A DNA stretch of 64,000 nt from positions 10,992,501 through 11,056,500 of the forward strand of contig NC_091942.1 in NCBI RefSeq assembly GCF_041260155.1. Reading direction: 5' to 3'. Position numbers and translations under genes: made by a program. The notes under the pieces were generated by a model that worked only from the letters and a program-made list of their open reading frames with translations, searched no databases and was not told the DNA's origin. Position 1 is the stretch's first letter. Each line of letters starts with the position of its first letter. Source of the DNA: Ptychodera flava. Its lineage: Eukaryota; Hemichordata; Enteropneusta; Ptychoderidae. Positions 45,272 to 58,994 of this stretch are shown here, piece by piece.

Positions 45272-48200
45272 TATGGCGAAATCGTGGATGTATGAAAAAT
45301 CTTCTGATGACTTTGGCCTGATATTTTCAATTTAACAAGGGTTCATAGGTGATTATTTTATCATTTCTAATTTCTACAGGCCGTGTACTGTATGAGTGCG
45401 GTGCGTGATTTGTTAGCCTGGGTAACTGAGTATAGTTATAGTCTAAAGTTTAGTTCATTTGAGTGACATTTTCATGAGTATATATATGCATAAATTGACA
45501 TTTGGGCATATACTTACAATCCACTTTCCTTCATATTGTTCGTAATCTGTGTGCTTTCGGGGGTGTGATTTACCTTATTTCTATTCTTGAGACGAGATTA
45601 TCTGAGCTTACTTGACTGATCCTTGTATTGCCAGGTCAATTAAAATTCTCTCAGGTCCAGGATGATGAACATGTTAAGTTCCGGAACACCGCGTGGACGT
45701 ATATATGGGCAGAAGAGTTATTCAACATTGGCAGCCTCACATCTTGAGATGACATGGTCACTGGGAATTCAAATTCAGACTTTGCTGTTTGAAGACAAAA
45801 TAGACGGACGCGGGGTTTTCCTGACGAGATTCAACAGTAGATGTTATTTTGGACCAGTTCTGCGCCACAATAGTAATGTCTGGATCAGTAGACGTGATTT
45901 TACGTATACGTGTCTTTTTACTTTGTAGATTTAAGACGCTGCAACTCATACAGTTAATACTTATTGAACTATTTCGTAACACGAGTAACACCACAGAACA
46001 CAAAATTCTTTGATCTACATTTTAGAGATATCTGGAAATTTCTTTGACCTTCTTTACATTACGAGTCATGACATTCAACCCTTTGAAATGACTGAGAATT
46101 CAACTCAAACGCGGGTAAATTATGAAAAATTCTGACATTCTGTATTAGAAGACATTTTGTAAGTCGTCATGGGTTTAATTTTAAGAAATTTCAGAGTCTT
46201 TGCACAAAATTCCAATGCATCCTAATACTGTCGCGTACACGTACAATGTGTAGGCAGTACCTTCAAATAACAAAACTTCCAAAAAGGAAAAAAAATAAAA
46301 AAGAAGCATTTCCTTCTTACCTACGCAGCGCACATTTCTCATCTCATTTAATTTGATTCGATTTAATTTAATTTAATTACTCAATTTACACCACCCGTCT
46401 GAATGTATTTACATGGTTATTAGGGATTCTATTTTATATGACATTGAATTAAATTTAGAATTTGTGGTCTTACAGCTACTATATTTTGATACGTTTATAT
46501 GTCTCGGGGAGTATTACATTAAAATGTTGACGTCAGAGAAGTCGCTTTAGTTTGCATCCTAACAGCTATAGTTCTCATACTGTCAAAATTCCAATGTAGA
46601 GGACGTGGTTGGGTACATTATTGTTGAACTGTAAAATTTGTATTAGTTCGATTTCACTGCTGTACATAATATTTCAATCTCAAAATTGAGTTAAATGTGA
46701 ATTTTAAGTGTAAGTTTTCTCCGTTTTTCGGTGGATCTATGATCCACAAACGACGAAACCATTATAGCTCATATAATAAAAATAACTTTTCCCAGCGGAT
46801 GATTAGTCAACGACAAATATATTGACAATTTCCCTCTTTCCCTATTCGAGCACATTTCAATATTTTCGTTCAACTATCTGCTATCTGTATTCACATTAGG
46901 TTTTCCTATATGACATTGCAGAGCATAACTTTTCCATGAACGGAACATCAAGGGGTCAATAGATGTAACGTTGAAGGTGTTTCTATGCGGCACCGTGCGT
47001 GTGCTGCCCCACTCAGTACCTAGGTTCAGAGTTCACGCGTTCAATCTCTGCTTTGTTCAGGGTATCATCCGATATTAGTTCTCCTTATTAAAACAAGTCA
47101 GTGAGACATTGCACTCAAGAAATTTGAGTTTGTATACCGGTAAGATATGCGATCTTTTACAAAATGCAAAGTTCGGTATACTTGTAGTCAGAACCATGGT
47201 GAGCCACAACTTCTCCTTCCAATGTACAACTATGAGGGCGTGCAAGAGTTTGTCACAGGAGTAAACTACTGCTATTCGATAACAATTGGTGGAATGGGCA
47301 AAAGAGCAAATTAGTTACTACAAAAGCGTGTTTTATACTGTTTATTTGGAACACTTTACTCTGATAATGAGAAATAAAATAAAGGCAAGTCTAAAATTCA
47401 ATGACCTACCAAATAGCATGCACGGAGGTATATTAGACTAGGATGGTTTTGTGATGATTTCAGAAAATACATTCGGATATATTGTCCTTAAAGTTCTTCG
47501 ATTGTTTTTAAGTTGTTACAAGAGAAAACGTGACCAGAATTTGATTTTCCATCAAAGAGCTATTTCTGTTAAGCTCCAAAACACACATTTATTTCGGCTG
47601 CAGAGGGCGCTTTCATAAAGAGAATGCTATGTTTTTTCTCGTGGTAATGAAAATAATCATCAGGTATGAGTCAATTCTAAGTATTCAAAGCAATCACATG
47701 GTAGACCTATTTTTGACGACAGAAGAAAAATAACAAAGCTTAAGATTTCGCCAACAATGTATGAAAGGTTATTAAGTAGTTCGTAAGTGTATGAATAATA
47801 TATACCGGTGACTTTAGATGATTGAACACTTTTTTGTTAGTCTTCGCGACACATATCTATATTTGACATCCAGAGTTAATGAAATAAGGTAAGGGTTTGT
47901 ACCCCTGTTGTGTAAAATCTGTCACATTTGTTCTGGCAGTGGCATATTTTTATACATTGTCAGTATTTAAGTTCTATAATTATTGTGTGCAGATATTGGT
48001 GCTCTTTTTGAAAAATAAGTTTCTTGCAGTTACTTGAGCTAGGAATAAGCTTCGATTTGATTGATACAGGGAAGCGCTGTAATAAATATTAAAATATAAG
48101 TCAAATTTTAATAATATTGAAGACTTCAATAGAAAATATTACTCATGCAGACGCAGAAGCTAAAGAGTCACTGCGGTTTCATGTTGTGTTTGTAAAACCT

Positions 48201-49273
48201 ACGCCCTCTAGAGATAAATTTGACTTGAAGGTAAATGTCTGTTTGTCCTGTTCTCACTTTTTTATCGTATATCAGATATCAAGCAACAATTGCCCAAAAT
48301 GGGGAGTCGTTGGACCGCAGTGAGAGGTTTATTTTGGAAAATCACAACGTAGCTCCGGGGGAGTGTTTTTAATTCAACCCACGTTACACGTTTCAAAATC
48401 TGTGACTTCCCCGAGGAACGTTGAAGTGATGTTTGTGTTTCTGTGCTTGATTCAAAACACATGCCAGATTCATAGAGATCTCATCAAATAGTACCACAAC
48501 ACTTCATTGTCTTGAGGAAAGTCATTTTTCTTTCCAGTTGCCGACTTGCAATAACGGAAACAGTGAAGAAATGTGTCAAGATGCTGTCTCATTAGTGAGT
48601 CTGATAAGATAAGCTCTCTGACACAGAGCCTGCAGGGCTATGACACATGCAAATTACTTACTTTTAAATAATTTATGAAAGCAATAGCAGTTTTAATACT
48701 TGTTATACCTGCATACCACTCATTCGAAACCGGTCAATTTATTGGTCATAACATTTCTTACAATTTTGAAACAAAAGTTTGAAAAAAGACGGCCTAATAT
48801 TTGGAATCGCAAGGTCTTCCCTCAAGTTTGGATTCAGAATGTCCTACTTTGCGATTATTGTTCGTACTCCCGAAAATGTTATAATGCCTTGGTAAGCCAT
48901 TCTCGAGCAGTTCCCTATTTTATTATCGTTTTTAGCCAAAAAGACAAATTTAAAAAAAGAAAATACATTTACTGATTCTATTTCACGAAAACGTTAATCG
49001 GTAAAATCGCACATGATGTAATTTTGGGTAAATCTTTGCGGCAAAAATAAAAAAACATAACTCATTCGTTTACAAAATTCGACTGGCACACTGCGTTGTG
49101 TCTATGTACTGCCACTCTCGCGCTTTCATTCTGCATTTAATGTAATGGGTTTAATGAGAGAAAAAGTAAAAGTAAAGTGCCGTGAATGATGTTATGCTGG
49201 AGAGATATAAAACTGACGGCAGCAGATTGTAATCGATATTCAGGGTTAGTCCAATTACTTTAACATCAGCCTC
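45272..49273. other. Intergenic, no gene seen
   Basis: The sequence is AT-rich. No exon with a recognisable domain, RNA gene or further TIR element could be supported. A GCGCCCTCT-type motif occurs at about 47602. Confidence 0.3.
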
Positions 49274-49277
49274 TTAA

Positions 49278-49631
49278 GGTAGTATGCACCTCAAAAGTGA
49301 AAGACTTAAAATTTGGCTCAAGCTTTCCTCAAGGAATCTTTCAACCATTCTCTTTCAAAATCATAAATAAAAAATCAGGGGTCACCGTGCAAATTTTGGT
49401 ACTAAAACAAATTACTCAAGATTTACCGATATTTGAAATTCAAAATGGCCGCCATCCCTGCGTTAACTCTAAGAAGGAAAATAAAATTTTCGATTTTCAA
49501 AAAATAAGCCGGTCAAAGTCTTTCTTCTAGTACACCATGAGTTTGAAAATGAGCCGCCACAAGTGGTGGACAAGTAAAAGAATTGTAAAAGTTTGAGAGT
49601 CCGACTTTCTGTCCTCGAGGCACATTCTACC
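49278..49631. mobile_element. Family A MITE, complete, TTAA type
   Basis: A 354-bp element has TTAA at 49274-49277 and 49632-49635. Inverted ends are GGTAGTATGCACCTC at left and GAGGCACATTCTACC at right. The core reads AAAATGGCCGCCATCCCTGC followed by GTTAACTCT. It is the clearest copy of the family in the window. Confidence 0.85.
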
Positions 49632-50801
49632 TTAAAGGGCATGTGACCCTTTGTGTAAGAGTATTTTTATTATTATTTGTAACACAGATTCCATGACACG
49701 CACATGATCCCCTCCTCATCGCCAGTCACTAGTTATTGATAGTACACAATGATATCTCTTATCTGGCAGTAGATTCTGGCTGTCGGCTTCCTGTCTTTGT
49801 TACCGCTTTTCCGTGACCCTGTCCTCGTTCATCTCTGCAGGCCCGAGTCGTATTCCCTCTCTCTCCGGATTGCACTGACCTCAAGACTGTCCTTCGATAA
49901 ATAGCCTCGCCTAACTGTCTGGGTCACCCTCTCAAGGTGACGGTTAGTTCATAACAATTAGCTGCCGATTGGGGGGAAAAAGATAAAGGCTGACCAATTG
50001 ATGATACCAATCACAAACACGGATCAAAGGTCAACACACTATTGATCATGATTAGCGGCATTGTTCAAATTTGTACAAGTACTTGGCCTCGAAATATTTC
50101 AAATGTATAGACTTAATAAAACGACTTTGTGACGACGTCAGCAGAATTTTTATCCTCTCCGTATAACACAGTTATTTGATTCACTTCTATAATTCCGATT
50201 AAAAGTGCCTCTTTTTCATCGGGTAGTAATATTTTTATCCATTGTGTTGAGAATTGTGAGCAGTCTTGGAAATTCTGAGTTTTTGCATCATATAATGACG
50301 GCAGAGAGAACAAGAAACAAAGTTCACTTATTGTTTGGACGAAATGCACACAGATGGTCGTTAGAAGTCCTCTGTAAAATTTAAAGCGTATAGAGGATTA
50401 ATTTCCATTTACTCTTCAAAAGTTTTTCTTCAAAGCTAAAACTATCCTAAATGCTCACATTATTCAATCTGTTCCAAAGTAAGCGTTACAAAAACAGAAT
50501 TACGTTACGGTAGCAGAGTTATGCACTGGTATAATTATACAACACTTTACATAATTATTACATATTTTGAACCGTGTAGTAACTTCCTATCGACGCGGTG
50601 TTGTGACTTAGGCCTGGAGCTTGTATGGCATTGAGTAAGTTCACAAGTTGACATTAAACAGTGCTATGGGTTTACCAACATATTTTTCAAAAACAATTTC
50701 TTTGTTTTAGATTAAGTATTTGAAGCTCATTCATAACCTCTGAACTTTTGCGCAAACAATAGCACCCAATCTGCAATCTCTAATTTGTCTCAATCCAAGA
50801 T

Positions 50802-50808
50802 TATAAAG
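50802..50808 (+). promoter_or_regulatory. Candidate TATA box of the astacin gene
   Basis: TATAAAG lies about 230 bp upstream of the astacin start codon, in a region without other features. Spacing would put transcription start near 50830. The 7-mer is common in AT-rich DNA, so support is weak. Confidence 0.25.
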
Positions 50809-51032
50809 GCGCAAACGGTGGAGCGTGTATCAAGGTGACCTACTTGACAGCTGACCACTTAGATGAGTAAATAAACCACAGACAAACATCGTGCGTTAGT
50901 CTTTTGTTTTTGCTGGCTCACTCCAGCAAAGTTTTAACTCTTGTAGCAGGTGTCCGGGCGCGCGGGCCAAGACTACATACAGACCGTCTGTTGAGCGATT
51001 CGACTTTTAAAGTTGGTCTTTTCAAATTCGTG

Positions 51033-54000
51033 ATGTTGATCGGCGTTTTCTCACTGTTTTCCTTAGCGCTGTTGTCTCTTGCGAAAGAGAGGCCCCAGAA
51101 GAACTCCGGCGATCCATGTGACGATGGTGAGTTGAACTTTTTTAATCGTGTTGCGAAGTTGTCCTCAGTTAGCCCCGTGTCGTATCACATTTCAAGTTGA
51201 ACGATCGGAAACCCTGGGAGCTTACTTTGATTTGTGAGTTGAGGAGAAGGGTGTTGAGAAGACTCCTACAGTATCGAATAATGAAATCAAGGAGCAACAT
51301 ACACGCCTTCAAACGGGCTGATCACAGGCGCTCCTTAGCTGGGTAGTCTGCTAAGAAGATCAATTTTCGGATTGATCTCTTGATCCCGTAGTCGATATGC
51401 CCGCCACTGCAATCTAAATTATTTATTATTATTATTATTTAGATTATTATTATTTATTTTATTATTTAGATTGCAGTGGCGGGCATATCGACTACGGGAT
51501 CAATAGATCGATTCGAAAATTGATCTCCTTAGCAGACTACCCAGCTAAGGAGCGCCTGTGGGGCTGATCACAGGAGAGAGAGCGAATCGACAGACCCTAG
51601 TGAACTTACCGCCGTTAATTTGTCCGTGTTAAAATTTCCACGTGCACCATAGACCCTCCAAAAACCTGCTTTTAATACACGTAATGTATGGACTTTGACA
51701 GCGGCGGACTTTGTGGGGAGATAATCTTTTGGATACACTTGCCGCTGCGTTCCTTACAGTTAAAGTGTTGAATTAAAATTTTTCAGACAGGAAAACTACT
51801 GCGTCGTCGTTGTCTGCACAACACGGTGAAAAACACATAGTCGTTCTCAGAGTACATGAGTAATGGAAGCGTCCATCTCATTGAGTTCAAGGCTAGATCA
51901 GTATTCGGTTCTTTGAATAAAATCTCACGTAATTGTGACCCATTGTACGCTGAGTGGCAGTGCGTAATGTGAAGAAATCTTTGAAGGTTACATGTAAGAG
52001 TTATTAGGCATTGTGGGTAGACCCTGAAGCCAGAGCTTTTGTATACCTGGTATGCGCCATACTTCCTATTAGCGATAGTTGTAGCAGCACAAAAAACAGA
52101 CAAGAAAACGAAACGGAAAATTCCTTTTATAGGTTAATTAAATATTTTTCATTGTCTTTAAATGCGTTACTTTTTCCATGGAGATAACAGCGGTAGCGAT
52201 TGCACCTCCTTGCGCTTTCCCAGCTAGTAAAAAACAGTGAAAAGGAGAGATTCTTTGAAAATGAAGATGAAGAAGATACCATACCATCAAATATGATAAC
52301 CATGGGGTCGGACACCAGTGAATATCATTACCAAAGACAATAAAAAAGAATACTCTCCTTGATATTGTCTACCAGCTAGTTAAATAAAATGTTTTCCGAG
52401 CGAATTTTCATGTTTGTGGTCCTATCACATATCGAAGCCAGAGTATTCAAGTTTGTCTAATCAAAGGAAATAATTTCTCAACGCGGGAAAAATTTCCATC
52501 ATAATATCTCTACCATGATATGCATTAACTAATATACTTTTTTCCTTATAGATAATGTTGTAATAGAAGGTGACATTGCCATGTCTGCCGACGAATACAT
52601 TCTCAGAAAATTTACCAAGCATGTGCCCAGGGGCAAGCGGGCTGTGACAAGTATATCGGAACGGAAGTGGCCTAATGCTACAGTTCCTTATAAGATAAAC
52701 AAACAGTTGGACAGTAAGTGCTTTGTTTGCTTTCGTTCACATGATCAGCTTCCGGTTATCTTGTGGTATTTGTGCAGAGGTTGAGCAAGTTCTGTTCTGG
52801 GAGTTAATGCAAATTTAACTTAGGGGAGAACCATTTTATTTCTGGGGGGAGTGGAGGAAATGGGTATGTTAGCAGTTTTTCCCACAAAATCTTCCATTCC
52901 CCAGGAAATCAAATGGTTCTCCCCTTAGTTGCTTAAAATCTGATCTGTATTCTGCTCACTCTAACCTGGCTCACAGTCTGACGTTTGTGTCTCTGTCTTG
53001 GAGCCCAAAGGTAGTTCATGTTGTGAAATGGAAAAAAATAATTTTTTTTATTTTCTCAAATATTAGACTCTAAGAATTTTGCTTATTCCAAGAATTTCAT
53101 AATTAGCCCCTATAACCGGTAAATTAATAACGAACTCTAAACATTAATCATAATTTGTGTAATTAGGGTAGAATGCACCACTGAGACAGAAATCTAAAAG
53201 TTTTTTACAACTCTTTTTTGTACACCACTTTGGGGGCTAATATTGAAACTCGTGGAGTAAATAAAATTTTCAATGACTTATTTTGGTGAAAATTGAAATT
53301 TTACTTTCCCTGAAGAGTTAACACAGGGATGGTAGCCATTTTAAATTCTGAGTGTCTGGAAATATTTGGTAATTTGTATCTCTTTTACAAAATGTTGCAT
53401 GCTGACCCCTGATTTTTATTATGGTTTTTAAACAGGAATGGTTTTAAGTTTTCTTATTTAAGCATGAAACAAAAGATTAAGCATTTCAATATCATAGCAC
53501 TAACTACCTTAACCTGATCTAGGTTACAGCAAGCAGAATGCAGATCAGAGTTTGAGCCGCAGGGGTAGCAGCCATTTTGAATTTCAATTTTTGGTAAATT
53601 TATGATAATTTATTTCTGCTGTACCAAAATTGCACGGTGACCCCTGATTTTTTATTCAAAATATTGAAAGAGAATGGTTGAAAGTTTCCTGGATGATAGT
53701 TTGAGCAAAAGTTTCAGACTTCACTTTTGAGACGCATGCTACCTTAACACCAACCACGACCCTGAATGCCAGGAATTTTGTGCCAGATATTTTACATGTC
53801 CACAGCATATTTGGTACAGCAATTTGACAACGTTGTGGTAGTGCTGGGTATAATTTGGCCAATATTTGAGAAACTGCAGCATATTTGCAAAGCTGCAGGC
53901 AATAAATGAAACAAGCAGTCATAAATAAAAATATTTGATTATTGTAAAATCATAAATGATGTTGCAACCAATGTGGATTAGCAAATTTATTGTCTAGAAA

Positions 54001-57000
54001 CTCTCTGAAGTATGTTTTTGGTATGACACCAAAACTAAAGAGAGGTTTGAGGCAAGCAAATTTAACACTTCAGGTAATTCTGGTACTTTTTGTCCAGATT
54101 ACCAATTGAGTGTGATCAATCAAGCTATAGCACACTGGGAAGAACACACATGTATAAGGTTTGTCTCAAGAACCACAGAGGAAGACTATGTTGAATTTGC
54201 AAGAGGAAAATGTGGGTGAGTTGATAAAAGTTTATGGTCAATTTTTGTCTCAATAAATATTTTGTCCAGACACTTTTCTTTAAGGTGGCATTGCTCATAA
54301 TACAGTATTTTTTGTTCAAAAACCCTTTTTTTGCAAAGATTCATTAAATTTTCATTAATTTGTAAATCCAAGATTAAAATGTTGGTTTGGTTCATCTTTA
54401 ATAGAATGACAAGCTGCCGCCAGTTGGGTGAGAAAGAAGGGTAAACTTATGCAAATTTATGCAAATAATCTGATACATTGGCTTCTTTTTTCTCCCTTAT
54501 CATACATTTAAAATAAAGAATAATTTCAAAAAATACTCTGGCAGGGTCAAATTTGTTGAGATTTTTACATTATGTACTTTAAATACTAAATAACAACTCT
54601 ACAATTTTGTTTGGCAATGAAGTTCTCACATTTTGAATGAAGAGTCATGTAAGTTTTGCTTGTCACCATTTCAATCACTTTTTAATGAGAATAGATGATG
54701 CAAAATAAAATTGTCTTTTTTTGTACATAAACTCTAGTGTCAAATGAGATATTAAATTTCATAAAGTGGTATCAAGTTTTTGACATAGATTTTTGTCATT
54801 AAAACAAAACTTCAGGTTTTCTACCCCAAATATATACCCCTTCATGCTTCAAGTAAACTATTGCTACAATATCAGTTTTTGATTAAACATTTATGTACAA
54901 GGGAAACCTAATTAAAGAGGCTAATCTTAATACTGAGTGTACATATTAGTACTCAGAGATAATATGACAAAAGAGCATGTGGACTGCCACAGTCTTCTTT
55001 AAAAATGCTGATATTTTTTGTAAGAGCTAAATATCCTCCTTGATGAATCCAATATGATTTTTTTGTGTTTTAAAATTGTATCATAGATATTTTAATATTA
55101 ATACCTGTAAATGCCTTTTAGTCTTTTGATACCAGAGCAGTTTTAGCATAGCTCATGGTTAGCTAAACAGATTGAGAGTGGTCTCTATATGATAAGTGAT
55201 CACACAAGAAACCAATGCCACACAGTTGTTTCTTTCAAATTGAAATTATTTTCATTCCAATTCTTTCCGGGTTTACCTTCAGGTGTTGCTCATTTGTCGG
55301 TCGCCGTGGTAATGGAAGACAACAAGTGTCTGTCAGTGGATTCTGTACTGAGTTTGGGGTCATAGTTCATGAAATTGGTCATGTGATTGGGTTCTGGCAT
55401 GAACATAGCAGGTATGAACCTATAGGACTTGGACAAGTTTAGTTTCTAGCCACAAGAATATGTTAATTCTGTAATTAAGGGGCAAGTAGCTGTCACTTTT
55501 GATGAGTTTTTTCGCTATTTTTGTTTTGTATGGTTTTGTAAGTCAAATGCAAGTTCTTGTTCTACTCCCTAAAGCATGTTGAAACACCAACTGTTTAGAT
55601 TGTCCACACCGCTTGTACACTGTACGAGTAAAATTCACCATTGTTTGAATTCTAGTCTAGACCAGAATTCACCGGTCAACAACAGCAATGCGGCAAATTT
55701 ACAGATTTTACAGGCTGAGTTGATGGGCTGAATATCATATATCTCAACATGTTTTGGAAAGTAGAACAAAAAACTGTGGTGACTGTTAAAAAATTAGTGG
55801 GAAAATCATAAAAAAATTACAGCCACTTGCCCTTTAAGTAGACACTGTAATTAAGGCAACAGTTTTTCAAGCCATACTGCAATATTACCGTATTGGTAAT
55901 TTTACACAGTTATTATTGTTTAACCAATAAACATGTTATGAAAATATATCAATATACTGGTATATACAGAATTTGACAAAAATCACCTTTAAAATGCTCT
56001 TAATAAGTACCATGTTTTAGTAGTTTTGTTTTCCAAACAATGAGAGGATTGAGACCACTATGTGACTATGGCTATGCTACATCAGCTGGTCAACGGGTCA
56101 AACTATCCACAGATAATGCTTTGCTGACTTTGAACACACCCAAAATATTCACTGTAAAAGTAATTTGGAAAGTATAATTTGTGAATGTTTAATTTTGACA
56201 ACATACTTGAATATAATATCTTAGTCAGAATGGAGGACTGAATTGCATCGTATGATTGGTTGATGAGTATGTTTGCCATGACGACAACCTTTTTCCCCAT
56301 TTTTTTCCAGACCGGACAGAGATAAGTTTGTCCAGATCCATGATGAGAATATTCAGAATGACAGACTTGACCATTTTGTGAAGAAATCACAGTTGGAGAT
56401 TAATTCCTTTGGTCAGGCCTACGACTACCAGTCCATCATGCACTACCCTACCAGGACATTTACAAAGAATGGAAAGGTAAAGAAAATAATTTTTTTTATA
56501 TTCTGAGAATCAACCAATAAATTATTTCTTGTCATTTTCACGAAATGAATTTTCATGAAATGCTGCACACAACGAAATTAACAACTTTCAGAATTAAGGT
56601 AGGACACACCTCAAAGTTGAAAGACTCAAACTTTGCTTAAACTTTCTGTGCAGGAACTTCACACCATTCCCTTTAAAAATCAAGCAAACAACTTAGGGGC
56701 CTATGCTGAATTTGGTACTAGAAAAACAAACTATCAAATATTTGACACCGACACTTAGAATTCAAAATGGCTGCCATCCTCTTGGTAACTATTTGGGTAA
56801 AATTAAATCTGTGATTTTCACAGAATAAGCTGGTGATTGAAACTCCTTATTTATTACATGAGCTTTAAAATGAGCCCCCATACTTAGTTGACTGGAAATG
56901 TAATGTAAAAGTTTGCAAGTCTGAATATCTGTGCCCGAGAAGTATTCTGCCTCCATCACAGTTGCCTAACTACTGTCACAATACTAAATTTTGAGAGAAA

Positions 57001-58994
57001 CTTTTGTGATTTATTCTAATTGTGAAACCAATTGTGTAATTGGGGTGGTGATTCAGCACCTTCTAATTTATACATTTCATGTACTATCTTACATTTATTG
57101 ACTGACACAGGTTTAGATCCATCTTCACTTTATCATTTACACCAACAGATAATCTGAAAGTCCTGGGCCCACAAGAGACTCTAAAACTTTACTGATTGTA
57201 CTGATCCTGCAATATTGCTTTCAAGTAATTCTTTGTTGCTTTTCCAATTCCTAGGATACCATTGAGCCGCTGATGCACGGTGTTAAAATCGGACAGCGAC
57301 AGGGACTCAGTCAGGGTGATGTCATCCAAGCTAGAGAGCTCTACCAGTGTCCAAGTAGGCAAACTTCTTCCAATTCTTTATCTCAGAATAAAACTTTAGG
57401 CAACTAAGTGGGCTTGTCTAACTTTTAACATGCTGTTCTCTCCTCCATACCCTTCAGTCTGGCTAGCTTACAGTTCAGTTTTTGTCACTATCTGTGTCTG
57501 AAAATTAGTCATTATCGCTGCAGAGCTGCTCAAAGTATTTTCATTCTTTCTGTTTTAGGGAGGATTTTTTTATTTCTTAAAGCCAAGTATTGTGTACATG
57601 ACTGACCCTCAGCTTGTTGGAAGTTATAAGAATACCATTTCTTATAGGATTTATGCACCAATATAGACAAAGTAATAGATTGGTTTAATTAACACTATGA
57701 TAAAAAAACGGACCAATCACAAATAACCTTGCAAAAGGACTGCAGGCAGCCTGATTTGCATTCAGACATTGGATTCAGTATAATGTTGTATGATGCAAAT
57801 TTTCCTTTCTCACTTGATTCCCATTTATGAAATGCAGAACCTGAGTGCAACCAGAACTTAACAAGTAGCACCGGTGGTATCAAGTCTCCGTATTTCCCGT
57901 ACAACTATCCCAAAAACCACGAGTGCATCTGGATCATCCATGCTCCCCCAGACCACAGGATAGTGCTGAAATTTCTCAAGTTTGATGTCGAGTACAAAGA
58001 GAGGTGTTCATTCGACTATGTGGAAATTCGATTCGGAACAAACTCTTCTGCACCGCTGAACGACATTTACTGTGGCGAAGAGACGCCCGAACTAGTAGTG
58101 TCATTGGACGGTGCCATGTGGATCAAATTTCACAGCGATAAAAGTATTGTACGTCAGGGATTCCAAGCATCTTATGTAATAGGTGAGTGTATGGCTTATC
58201 AAAAATGTTTGTTAGACAGTTTTAACCTATCTACTATATCTTGCTCATTTACATTTACAAGTATTTGTTATCCAATGAAAGTGCTTTCTTGCTAATGGTC
58301 ATTCCCTGTGAAATGGGTAGAGCGCCCTCAGTGGCAGATAAAAATAATCATTCGGTCAGTATATCTTTTTGCAATTATGAATGAAAATTTACTAACACTG
58401 TAGTCAGTCAGTCAGTCAGTCAGTCAATGAATTACTCAATTACTCAATCAGTAAATAGAGTTATCAATTAATATATAAATATATAAACAAACAAACAAAT
58501 AAATAAATAAATAAATAAACAAATTAATTAAGTCTTCACTGTAAGGATAAAGTACTTTTTGGTAGCAGATGCACGGATGTAAAATTGCTATTCAGTTAGC
58601 TATCATCTTATCACCTAATGTGACCACATGATCATATCATGAACATTAAGAAACTCTTTTCCTTCAATTTCCAGAACCAATTGAATCTTCTGGAGCCATG
58701 TATCCACTGAGTGGCGGTGGAGATCCAGCATTGGTGAACGCTGAAGAAGCTAAGACGACAGAACCGAGCGAAATATTCTCCCAGGAACAAGAGAAACCAT
58801 ACTCCACACAGGCTCCATGCGAACAAATTTGTTTGTTTTTCCATTTCTGTCGATGCAAAAGCAGGATTATAGCTGTCCTTTCTGGGGCCGAAACTTTGGC
58901 CCCGAGATATAACGACGAGTCTGGCCCGGAATACAGTGGAATTGGCACGTCTACACCGTGGAGTCACTCCGATGGAGAGGGTCCACCTTCATAG
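51033..58994 (+). CDS. Secreted astacin metalloprotease with one CUB domain, complete
   Basis: Eight exons join in frame: 51033-51126, 52552-52713, 54098-54215, 55283-55411, 56311-56476, 57255-57354, 57838-58182 and 58675-58994, giving 477 aa. Residues 1-17 ([17 protein letters not shown]) form a signal peptide. The prodomain holds the inhibitory Asp in IEGDIAM (Asp39) and ends at the furin-like site RGKR (58-61). The catalytic domain (about 62-256) carries [19 protein letters not shown] (zinc ligands His154, His158, His164; catalytic Glu155) and the Met-turn SIMHYP (Met211, Tyr213). The CUB domain (about 258-371) has four cysteines. A 105-residue Ser/Glu-rich tail with a Cys cluster ([13 protein letters not shown]) follows. 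The single CUB resembles sea urchin SpAN/BP10-type proteases more than BMP1/tolloid. It likely acts outside the cell. The start is the first ATG after upstream stops. Confidence 0.92.
51323..51560. mobile_element. Foldback element, 238 bp, 8-bp target duplication (hAT-like)
   Basis: Arms CACAGGCGCTCCTTAGCTGG and the inverted copy ending GGAGCGCCTGTG pair nearly perfectly for about 97 bp around an AT-rich (ATT)n loop. The 8-mer GGGCTGAT flanks both sides (51315-51322 and 51561-51568). The 8-bp duplication and CA start fit hAT. It lies in intron 1 of the astacin gene. Confidence 0.8.
53167..53508. mobile_element. Family A MITE, complete, opposite orientation to 49278
   Basis: It runs from GGTAGAATGCACCACTGAG to TAACTACC with TTAG at left (53163-53166) and TTAA at right (53509-53512). 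The core is AGTTAACACAGGGATGGTAG. It lies in intron 2 of the astacin gene. Confidence 0.75.
53530..53745. mobile_element. Family A MITE, truncated copy
   Basis: It lacks the left end. It has the core GGGGTAGCAGCCATTTTGAA, the block TGCACGGTGACCCCTGATTT and the right end CATGCTACC followed by TTAA. It lies directly after the complete copy at 53167. Confidence 0.65.
55479..55833. mobile_element. Family B MITE, complete, TTAA type
   Basis: A 355-bp element has TTAA at 55475-55478 and 55834-55837. Inverted ends are GGGGCAAGTAGCTGTCAC at left and TTACAGCCACTTGCCCT at right. It lies in the astacin intron after exon 4. Confidence 0.8.
56598..56952. mobile_element. Family A MITE
   Basis: The left end GGTAGGACACACCTCAAAG follows TTAA (56594-56597). 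The core is AAAATGGCTGCCATCCTC. The right end AGTATTCTGCC is diverged and its TTAA is lost. It lies in the astacin intron after exon 5. Confidence 0.7.
58402..58530 (+). repeat. CAGT, ACAA and AATA tetranucleotide tracts
   Basis: Runs of (CAGT)n, (ACAA)n and (AATA)n occur in succession in the last astacin intron. Confidence 0.8.

Noticed and set aside
48117-48323. Possible isolated exon (MKTSIENITHADAEAKESLR)
   Set aside because: There is no recognisable family, no clear acceptor/donor pair and no neighbouring exon.
58632-58967. Minus-strand 94-111-codon open frames over the last astacin exon
   Set aside because: They are shadows of the plus-strand exon, which fits the gene in phase.
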